Shown here: piece after piece, positions 58,143 to 64,000 of the stretch
How positions within the stretch are numbered: the first letter of the stretch is position 1
How the letters are laid out: every line of letters starts with the position of its first letter
Origin: Lachnospiraceae bacterium
GTDB taxonomy: Bacteria; Bacillota; Clostridia; Lachnospirales; Lachnospiraceae
Length of the DNA stretch: 64,000 nt
Assembly (NCBI GenBank): GCA_017441825.1
Contig: JAFRVD010000059.1
Span: forward strand, 1 to 64,000
Direction: 5' to 3'
Program-made: the position numbers and the translations under genes
The notes under the pieces: generated by a model
Databases searched by the model: none
What the model was told of the DNA's origin: nothing
Seen by the model: the letters and a program-made list of their open reading frames with translations, nothing else

Positions 58143-59021
58143 ATGAAACTGCGCTTCAACTACCGCTCCGAGCTCCTCGGACACTACGTGGACGTCACCG
58201 TGGTGATCCCGACGCAGGAGTACCGCTGCAACGGAGACTACTTCAGGAAGCTGACGAACCGGAACCCTCATAACCACGACGAGGGGAAGCCGCATTTTGC
58301 TCCGGGGATGAAATTCCAGACGGTCTATCTCATCCACGGCGGCGGAGACGACGATACCCTGCCCTACCGCTTCACAAACGTGGAGGAAGCGGCAGAGCGC
58401 AATCACGTGATGCTGGTCTCCCCCAACATCACAAACAGCTTCGGCATCAACACGCGCTACGGGGTGCGTTACATGGATTTTGTCTGTGAGGAGCTGCCTA
58501 TCGTGCTCCAGACCATGTTCCCCTCAAGCCCGGCCCGGGAAGACAACTTCATCATGGGCTTCGCAATGGGCGGGAACGCGGCGCTCGGGATGGCGGTCAA
58601 CCATCCAGAGCTGTACGCGGCCTGTATCGATATGTCAGGCGGCATCGGCATGACCTTCTGCCCGGAGACGCTTGCGGAAGAGATCGAAAGCGACCACTTC
58701 CGGCTCACGTTCCCGCTGTTCTGCACGTCCTTCGGGCCCTCGAACGAGATTATTGGCTCGGAGTACGATCTTCGCGCGGTCACGAAGCGCCATCAGGAAA
58801 ACGGCACGAAGATGCCCGACTTCACGGTCGTCCTCGGCACGGAAGAGTTCATCCGGGAGCGGGTGGAAGCAGACGTCCGTGCTATGCAGGAGCTGAACCT
58901 CGACCCGAAGTTCATCCTGGTGGAAGGCGCGGACCACGATTTCAAGCTGTGGAACGAATATCTGCAGAAGGCACTCGATGAGCTGCTGCCGTTAAAGCGT
59001 GCGGCGCTCACGGAAGACTAA
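58143..59021 (+). CDS. Esterase-D-like alpha/beta hydrolase lacking the nucleophilic serine
   Basis: This encodes 292 residues from ATG 58143, preceded by AAAGGAG; an earlier in-frame ATG at 58101 has no site. The fold matches FrmB/esterase-D proteins: T-V-Y-L-I-H-G-G-G, H-V-M-L-V-S-P-N, and I-M-G-F-A-M-G-G-N-A-A-L at the nucleophile elbow. Family members read G-x-S-M-G-G; here Ala141 (GCA at 58563-58565) replaces the Ser. The candidate catalytic His is still present in G-A-D-H-D-F-K-L-W. It may therefore be a non-hydrolytic carbohydrate-binding homologue or use another mechanism. It lies 20 nt before the beta-lactamase-fold hydrolase. Confidence 0.82.
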   Translation: MKLRFNYRSELLGHYVDVTVVIPTQEYRCNGDYFRKLTNRNPHNHDEGKPHFAPGMKFQTVYLIHGGGDDDTLPYRFTNVEEAAERNHVMLVSPNITNSFGINTRYGVRYMDFVCEELPIVLQTMFPSSPAREDNFIMGFAMGGNAALGMAVNHPELYAACIDMSGGIGMTFCPETLAEEIESDHFRLTFPLFCTSFGPSNEIIGSEYDLRAVTKRHQENGTKMPDFTVVLGTEEFIRERVEADVRAMQELNLDPKFILVEGADHDFKLWNEYLQKALDELLPLKRAALTED

Positions 59022-59041
59022 GCGAGTCAGGGAGGTTGAGA

Positions 59042-60553
59042 ATGGAGAATTTTACCCGGCAGGAATTTGAACGCTGCACCCCGGAGGAAGCGGGGATCCG
59101 TTCCGAGGCGCTTCTTAAGCTCCTCGACCGTCTTGAATACGGCGGGATCACGGAGATGCACGGCCTCATGATCATGCGTCACGGCAAGGTGTGCCTGGAG
59201 GGCTGGTGGACGCCGTATGCGGCAGGACAGCCGCATATGTGCGCGTCGCTTACGAAGACCTATATGGGCACGGCCATCGGCATGGCGATTTACGAAGGGC
59301 TTCTTACGCTGGACACACATCTCACAGAGATCTTCCCGGAATTCGTTCCGGAAAGCCCCTCGGAGTACTTCGATGAGCTCACGATCCGCCACGTGCTGAC
59401 CATGGGCTCCGGCATGACGCAGTTCCCGACCATGGAAGGCAACTGGGTACAGAACTTCATCGCCACCCCGCTCACGAACCGGCCGGGCACGAATTTCTGG
59501 TACAACAGCGTGGGCTCGACGTTCCTCGGCAAGGTCATCGAAAAGCTGACCGGAAAGACGGTTTACGAGTATCTTGAAGAGAAGCTGTTCCCGAAGATCG
59601 GCATCAACGGACGGACCGTGATGCACGGCATCGCGCCGGAGGGACAGGACATGTGGGCATGGCGGACCGTCTCTTCCACGGAAGACAATCTGCGGCTCAT
59701 GAAGCTTTATTTAGACGGAGGCTGTGTGAACGGCGAGCGGCTGCTGCCGGAGGAATACGTCCGTCTTGCGACGTCTAAGCAGATCGAGAACGATAACGAG
59801 CCTGCGCGGGAGCGCGGGGAGATCGATGGCTGCGTGGGCTACGGCTACCAGATGTGGATGTGCCAGCCGGCGCATTCGTACCGCGCGGACGGCGCGGCGG
59901 GCCAGTATTCGATCGTGCTGCCGGACCAGGATATGATCATCGCGATGAACCAGAACGCGCTGGGCTCGAACCCGTACCGGGTGCTCCAGTCGCTGTGGGA
60001 CATCGTCCTCCCGGCGCTTTCGGATGAGCCGATCCCCGCCGATGACGCCGCGAAGGCCGCGCAGGAGAAGCTTGCGCTTAGGCTTAAGACCCTCGCGATC
60101 CCGGGGCCGGAGTACCGGCCGTATTCGCCCGCAAAGCTTGCGGCATCAGGCACCTATCAGGTGAAATCCGGGACGTTCGACGTCTACTGCCTCGGCATGT
60201 ACGCGCCGGAGGCGAACCCCGCGAAGGGCTTCCGGATCCGCTTCGACGATATGGAAGGCGAGCTCGTCTGGGAGTGCACGGACAACACGTGCTGCCGCGT
60301 GGAGTTCGCGCTGGACGGCACGCGCCGCTACAACCGGTTCCGTTCGCCCTGGCAGTTCGCCACAAAGTGCTACGCGAACGGTGTCTGGGAATCCGACGCG
60401 GTCTTCCGCTTAGAAGAGCTCTGGCCCGAGAACAACTCCCGCAAGACGACCTGGTTCACCTTCACGGACGGGGCCTGCACGGTCTCCCAGGTGAAGGGCG
60501 GTCTTCCTGGTCAGCCCGTGGAGACACTCACGACGCTCGCTGTGCGCCTGTAA
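59042..60553 (+). CDS. Beta-lactamase-fold serine hydrolase (class C/esterase type)
   Basis: This encodes 503 residues from ATG 59042 behind GGGAGG. The S-x-x-K nucleophile motif is Ser69-Leu-Thr-Lys72, and the Tyr motif is Tyr154-Asn155-Ser156 (W-Y-N-S). Both are as in class C beta-lactamases, EstB-like esterases and D-amino-acid hydrolases. There is no signal peptide, so it is cytosolic and an esterase or amidase on small molecules is more likely than antibiotic resistance. The last 130 residues form an additional beta-rich, lipocalin-like tail. It probably forms an operon with the esterase-like gene upstream, perhaps deacylating imported sugars. Confidence 0.87.
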   Translation: MENFTRQEFERCTPEEAGIRSEALLKLLDRLEYGGITEMHGLMIMRHGKVCLEGWWTPYAAGQPHMCASLTKTYMGTAIGMAIYEGLLTLDTHLTEIFPEFVPESPSEYFDELTIRHVLTMGSGMTQFPTMEGNWVQNFIATPLTNRPGTNFWYNSVGSTFLGKVIEKLTGKTVYEYLEEKLFPKIGINGRTVMHGIAPEGQDMWAWRTVSSTEDNLRLMKLYLDGGCVNGERLLPEEYVRLATSKQIENDNEPARERGEIDGCVGYGYQMWMCQPAHSYRADGAAGQYSIVLPDQDMIIAMNQNALGSNPYRVLQSLWDIVLPALSDEPIPADDAAKAAQEKLALRLKTLAIPGPEYRPYSPAKLAASGTYQVKSGTFDVYCLGMYAPEANPAKGFRIRFDDMEGELVWECTDNTCCRVEFALDGTRRYNRFRSPWQFATKCYANGVWESDAVFRLEELWPENNSRKTTWFTFTDGACTVSQVKGGLPGQPVETLTTLAVRL

Positions 60554-60554
60554 A

Positions 60555-60592
60555 CAGAAACACCCGGGGCCTTACGGCCCCGGGTGTTTCTG
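60555..60592. terminator. Bidirectional terminator with a 17-bp perfect stem
   Basis: The arms 60555-60571 and 60576-60592 pair perfectly over 17 bp (CAGAAACACCCGGGGCC on the left) around the loop TTAC. The stem includes AAAC/GTTT at its base, so it can work in both directions for the converging genes. Confidence 0.9.
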
Positions 60593-60606
60593 TGGTGTAT
60601 TAAAAC

Positions 60607-61680
60607 TCACCCGAACAGCTTCGGGTCGTAGCCCACGAACAGGTCGCGGAGGAACACGTCCGCGTGCGTGATCCAGAGGTCGAAGTTGTAGTCGCCCTTG
60701 CCGTCGATGAGCTTCCAGCCCGCGTAGCCGTGCGGATGCCCGGCGAATGTGTGGATCTCCACCGGGACCTCCTTCGCCCAGAGCCACGGGAGCAGCCCGT
60801 TCATGTTGGCGATGCAGCCGAAGTCCTTCCGGCCGATCGCGAAGAACGTGGGCGGGTACTTGAAGTCCGGACGGGACAGCACGGTGCCTAAGTGCCGCGC
60901 GCCGTACACGCAGAGATACGCGTTCTCCGCGCCGTACTCAAGGTCGATATCGTCCGGAACGTAGTCCGGGAAATAGTCCGCGATCTTCTGGTCCTCTGAG
61001 AAGAACTCGGCGCAGGCATCGCCCGTCACGCCGCCGTTACTGAAGCCGGCGTAAGCCAGGCGGTCCTTCTTCAGGCGGTACTTGTCCGCGTTTGCCCGGA
61101 TCAACCGGAAGCAGCGGGACGCGTCCGCCGCGGTCTCAAGCCGAGACCACGGGCACATGTTCGGACGGCACTGCAGGATGAAGCACTGGTAGCCGAGCGC
61201 GTTGAACTCGAGGCCCACCTCGTAGCATTCGTTCATCGTCCCCGCGCCGTGCGAGCCGCCGGCCACCAGCACGATGCCGCCGATGGGCTCCCGGTCCTCC
61301 GGGATCAGCATCTCGAGGTAATACGGCTTAAAGTCCGGCTCATGATCGTACTGATGCTCCGAGTTGTCCGTGTACTCCGTCTCCGCCGGCATGTTGCCTT
61401 CAGTCCAGAGATAGACCCTGTCCGGCGCACCCGGCAGCAGCCTGATCGCGTCGCGCTTTTCGGCAAAGTCCTTCTTGAGAGCGTCCTTTTCCTCCCGGGA
61501 GAGGTCTGGATTCCGGAATTTCATCTGAAATTTGAACAGGTCCACGAGCTCCGATATCGGATAACGCGTGGGATCCTCGTACTTCGGAATGGCCTTGTTG
61601 ATCTCCCCGCCGAATTCTTTGTTGAATTCCAGCATGGCCTTCCTCATGGCTTCATATTTGTTTTTCACATTATCTTCCAT
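60607..61680 (-). CDS. Alpha/beta hydrolase, acyl-sugar esterase-like
   Basis: This 357-residue cytosolic protein has an N-terminal helical extension (about 1-100) and then an alpha/beta-hydrolase core. Landmarks are G-G-I-V-L-V-A-G-G-S-H-G-A-G-T (oxyanion strand), L-A-Y-A-G-F-S-N-G-G (nucleophile elbow with Ser present), F-F-A-I-G-R-K-D-F-G (acid) and F-A-G-H-P-H-G-Y-A (His). The G-F-S-N-G-G elbow and H-P-H-G segment are typical of acetyl-xylan-esterase and related sugar deacetylase-like hydrolases from rumen clostridia. It has its own promoter on the minus strand. It is a likely partner of the neighbouring esterases in removing acyl groups from glycans. Confidence 0.8.
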   Translation of the reverse strand: MEDNVKNKYEAMRKAMLEFNKEFGGEINKAIPKYEDPTRYPISELVDLFKFQMKFRNPDLSREEKDALKKDFAEKRDAIRLLPGAPDRVYLWTEGNMPAETEYTDNSEHQYDHEPDFKPYYLEMLIPEDREPIGGIVLVAGGSHGAGTMNECYEVGLEFNALGYQCFILQCRPNMCPWSRLETAADASRCFRLIRANADKYRLKKDRLAYAGFSNGGVTGDACAEFFSEDQKIADYFPDYVPDDIDLEYGAENAYLCVYGARHLGTVLSRPDFKYPPTFFAIGRKDFGCIANMNGLLPWLWAKEVPVEIHTFAGHPHGYAGWKLIDGKGDYNFDLWITHADVFLRDLFVGYDPKLFG

Positions 61681-61711
61681 TGACGTACTTCTCCCTTCTT
61701 GTCATACCTGC

Positions 61712-61740
61712 ATTATAAAATACAGTACGTCACTTTCCAA
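61712..61740 (-). promoter_or_regulatory. Promoter of the leftward hydrolase
   Basis: On the minus strand TTGGAA (61740-61735) and consensus TATAAT (61717-61712) are 17 bp apart, about 30 bp before the start codon. Confidence 0.7.
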
Positions 61741-61813
61741 AGGAAAAAGTAAGACCAATTTACATTTTTATCAGAACAGCCGTGTTTTTCAAATGTCCCG
61801 GGGGATCGCCAGC

Positions 61814-61822
61814 TGATACAAT
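61814..61822 (+). promoter_or_regulatory. Extended -10 promoter of the SASA-type esterase
   Basis: TGATACAAT (TG 61814-61815, -10 TACAAT 61817-61822), 37 bp before the start codon, with a weak -35. Confidence 0.5.
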
Positions 61823-61858
61823 ACAAAGTGGAAATTTATATCCGTAAAGGAGATCACC

Positions 61859-63409
61859 ATGAAATTACAGCTTCCGATCATTTTCGGCGAAGGCATGGTC
61901 CTTCAGCAGGGCAAGAAGATCCCCGTCTGGGGAACGAGTGTGAAAAACGACCGGATCACCGTCTCATTAGGCGATGTGACCGCAGAAACTGTGAGCGATT
62001 CACAAGGCGCCTTCATGGCGGAGCTCCCGCCTTTTGAGGCTTCGGAAAAGCTCGGCTTTTCCGTGCGTTCCGGGCGCCTCGGGGAAGAGATCCGCTTTTC
62101 CGACTGTGCCGTGGGCGAAGTTTTTCTCTGCGGCGGCCAGTCAAACATGGAATTCATCCTGAAATACGACGTAGGCGCGGAGACGGAATATCAGACCGAC
62201 GATGACCCGTATCTTAGAATGTTCACCTGCCCCCAGGTGAATTTCAACGGAGCGGAGAAATATATCGACTGCACAAACTGGGGCTTCTGGCGCCGGTGGG
62301 AGGACCGCGAGGACCGCGAACAGTTCGGCGCGATACCGGCCTACATGGGGAAGATCTTAAGGAAAGAGCTCGGTGTGCCTGTGGGCATGATCGCCTGTAA
62401 CTGGGGCGGCACCCCGGCGGCGGCCTGGGCATCAATGGAAGAGATCGAAAACACCCCTTCCATGCGGCCCGTCCTCGACTTCCAGGAGAAAGCCGTTTCA
62501 GAGCTTCCCTGGCGGGCATATTACGAAGCTTCCGAGCAGCCGGTCCCGCCGGTTCCCGAAGAAATGAAGAAGCGGATGGACGATTTCATGATGGGGATCG
62601 GCCTCAAGGAGTTCATGGAGCGGATGGCGGCGAATCCTCAACCCATGCCCATGCCGGTCTATTCCGCGTACGTGCCGGGACCGCGCGCCTGCATCCGTCC
62701 CGCAGGACTCTATGAGACCATGCTGAAAAAGATCGCGCCGTACGCCGTGGCCGGAGCCATCTGGTACCAGGGCGAGGACGACGATTTCCGCGACTGGCAC
62801 GAATTCTACGGCGAGTCCATGAAGGCCGTGATCCGTTCCTGGCGGAAGCTGTTCCGGGACGAGATCCCCTTCTACCAGGTGGATCTCGCGCCGTTTGAAG
62901 GGCGCGGCGCCACCGGGGCCAAGCATTATCCGCTGATCCGTTTTCTCCAGCACGAGAGCTCGAAGGAGATGCCCAAGGCGAAAGACGTCAACATCATCGA
63001 CCTGGGCGACGACATCAATATCCATTTCCGCGACAAACGGAAGGCGGGCGAACGGCTTGCGGGCCTTGCGCTCAAATATATCTACGGAAAAGACGTGAAG
63101 GCGGACTTCCCGGAATTCGCATCCGCGGAGCGTGACGGAAAAGACGTCGTCCTCCGGTTTACGGACGCCGGGGACGGCCTTGTGATCGACCGGAGCCCGG
63201 GAGACACAGAGCACTCTCTTGTGGTGACCGCGGACGGGCAGGAGGTCGCGCCGGAGCTTCGCGTTGAAGGCGACCGCTTCATCTTAACGGCCGGCGCATT
63301 TGAAAACGCAAAGGAGATCAGCATCTCCTATGCGGAGCAGAATTACTGCCGGGGCTTCCTGTTTGACACATGCGGCCTTCCGGCCTTCCCGTTCCATACG
63401 GAAATCTGA
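61859..63409 (+). CDS. Sialate O-acetylesterase-like SGNH hydrolase
   Basis: This 516-residue cytosolic protein has the fold of SASA-type carbohydrate esterases: L-P-I-I-F-G-E-G-M-V-L-Q-Q-G-K-K-I-P-V-W-G at the N-terminal beta domain and V-F-L-C-G-G-Q-S-N-M-E-F with the nucleophilic Ser. It also has M-I-A-C-N-W-G-G-T-P and A-I-W-Y-Q-G-E-D-D-D-F, where family members usually have W-Y-Q-G-E-S-N. The catalytic His is not obvious in a D-x-x-H arrangement near the C-terminus, where the sequence reads L-G-D-D-I-N-I-H-F-R-D-K. It probably removes O-acetyl groups from sugars. AAAGGAG precedes the ATG at 61859. Confidence 0.85.
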   Translation: MKLQLPIIFGEGMVLQQGKKIPVWGTSVKNDRITVSLGDVTAETVSDSQGAFMAELPPFEASEKLGFSVRSGRLGEEIRFSDCAVGEVFLCGGQSNMEFILKYDVGAETEYQTDDDPYLRMFTCPQVNFNGAEKYIDCTNWGFWRRWEDREDREQFGAIPAYMGKILRKELGVPVGMIACNWGGTPAAAWASMEEIENTPSMRPVLDFQEKAVSELPWRAYYEASEQPVPPVPEEMKKRMDDFMMGIGLKEFMERMAANPQPMPMPVYSAYVPGPRACIRPAGLYETMLKKIAPYAVAGAIWYQGEDDDFRDWHEFYGESMKAVIRSWRKLFRDEIPFYQVDLAPFEGRGATGAKHYPLIRFLQHESSKEMPKAKDVNIIDLGDDINIHFRDKRKAGERLAGLALKYIYGKDVKADFPEFASAERDGKDVVLRFTDAGDGLVIDRSPGDTEHSLVVTADGQEVAPELRVEGDRFILTAGAFENAKEISISYAEQNYCRGFLFDTCGLPAFPFHTEI

Positions 63410-63414
63410 TCCCG

Positions 63415-63434
63415 GCGGGGCCGTGAGGCCCCGC
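63415..63434 (+). other. GC hairpin between the SASA gene and the sensor gene
   Basis: GCGGGGCC (63415-63422) and GGCCCCGC (63427-63434) form a perfect 8-bp stem with loop GTGA. No T-run follows, so it may stabilise or attenuate rather than fully terminate transcription into the next gene. Confidence 0.5.
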
Positions 63435-63460
63435 GGAAAACCAACTGAAAAAGAGGTGTC

Positions 63461-64000
63461 ATGGGCGAAGAGAACAGAAAGGAGAATACAAGGCCGCGGC
63501 GGTCCTGGATCAGGACGGCGCTCTTGTTCCTTGTGCTCATTTTTGTGGTCAGCCTGGCGCTCAACATCTATACGAACCTGAATTTCATCAACGCGCTGCG
63601 GCGCCAGACCGTCGATGAAAACACGAACGCCGCCAAAATCTGGACGCGGACAGTGGACACGGAGCTCGCATCGATGAACGAGAGCCTCCACGAGCTCCTG
63701 ATCATGATCTACAATAAGACAGAGCTCCGGGTCGGCTCGGAGATGATGAAGGCCTCCCTCAAGCAGGAGATCTACACGACCATGACCAACAAGATGATCT
63801 CGAACCCGCACATCGATTTCTTCTGCCTCATGGACACGGACTCGGATCTCTATCTTTTCAACGCGAACAGCCTGATCCCGGGCTTTGAGGCCGGGGAAAT
63901 GAAGAAGATGACCGCGGAGTTTATCCCGGGACACGAAAAGAATTTCCGGGACACGTCATGGAACCTGTGCCGTGGAAACACCGGGACGTTCTTCATCAAG
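63461..64000 (+). CDS. N-terminal part of a membrane sensor protein (probably a sensor histidine kinase)
   Basis: The frame opens at ATG 63461 behind AAAAAGAGGTG and is still open at the window edge, giving 180 residues. A basic cytosolic start (R-P-R-R-S-W-I-R-T) leads into one membrane segment (A-L-L-F-L-V-L-I-F-V-V-S-L-A-L-N-I-Y) and then an extracellular helical domain with I-W-T-R-T-V-D-T-E-L, repeated hydrophilic helices, and L-M-D-T-D-S-D-L-Y-L-F-N. This is the usual opening of YesM-type sensor kinases or membrane-bound AraC regulators that control polysaccharide-utilisation genes. The signalling domain is outside the window, so the class is inferred. Confidence 0.65.
   Translation, partial: MGEENRKENTRPRRSWIRTALLFLVLIFVVSLALNIYTNLNFINALRRQTVDENTNAAKIWTRTVDTELASMNESLHELLIMIYNKTELRVGSEMMKASLKQEIYTTMTNKMISNPHIDFFCLMDTDSDLYLFNANSLIPGFEAGEMKKMTAEFIPGHEKNFRDTSWNLCRGNTGTFFIK

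Noticed and set aside
59042-60553. Antibiotic-resistance beta-lactamase
   Set aside because: It has the fold motifs but no signal peptide, and it lies among carbohydrate esterases, so a small-molecule esterase role fits better.

Overview
The window looks like a chromosomal segment from a GC-rich anaerobic member of the Bacillota, most likely class Clostridia from a gut or rumen setting. The support is strong AAGGAGG-type ribosome sites, TTGACA/TATAAT promoters, many lipoproteins with Gram-positive lipoboxes, an LCP cell-wall protein, BspA-like leucine-rich surface proteins, two oxygen-sensitive glycyl radical enzymes with an iron-sulfur activase, and a polyferredoxin. I saw no tRNA, rRNA, CRISPR array, transposase or phage gene. 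Species-level assignment is not possible from the sequence alone.

Layout. 1-900: tail of an acetyltransferase and a small lipoprotein. 997-2172: an LCP (LytR-CpsA-Psr) protein. 2239-6690: a MarR regulator and a heterodimeric ABC exporter with one degenerate ATP site. 6713-10135: a shikimate/chorismate operon (chorismate mutase, aroC, aroK, aroA); its EPSP synthase carries alanine where Gly96 of the E. coli enzyme lies. 10265-22626: two giant secreted repeat proteins (about 2,230 and 1,831 residues) that share a nearly identical 311-codon C-terminal block; the first has a suspicious A7 tract at its best start codon. 22714-25026: a compact RiPP-like cassette made of a 34-residue acidic peptide, a PqqD-like peptide-binding protein and an ABC exporter. 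25126-29268: two paralogous MGH1/GH63-like glycosidases, the first fused to an NAD(P)-binding SDR domain. 29389-37748: a membrane acyltransferase, an iron/cobalamin-type ABC importer, an orphan oligopeptide-type binding lipoprotein, a Cache-HAMP-PP2C phosphatase and a polyferredoxin.

37890-57970 is a carbohydrate-catabolism island. A leftward operon (nucleoside-hydrolase-like protein, glycyl radical enzyme 1, GH4 glycosidase) diverges from a rightward operon (DeoR regulator, glycyl-radical activase, FAD oxidoreductase, sugar-binding lipoprotein, GH29 fucosidase-like enzyme, TIM-barrel isomerase). These converge on a second leftward operon (glycyl radical enzyme 2, two CUT1 permeases, a second sugar-binding lipoprotein, a second TIM-barrel isomerase), followed by a Gfo/Idh/MocA dehydrogenase. 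58143-63409 holds two alpha/beta hydrolases, a beta-lactamase-fold hydrolase and a sialate-O-acetylesterase-like protein. The window ends inside a membrane sensor gene.

Inferred biology: the island imports oligosaccharides or glycosides, deacylates and cleaves them, and passes the sugars through epimerase, dehydrogenase and glycyl-radical (probably C-O lyase) chemistry. The substrates cannot be named from sequence. The best candidates for undescribed biology are the dual glycyl-radical island, the minimal RiPP-like cassette, the SDR-glycosidase fusion and the shared C-terminal module of the two giant surface proteins.
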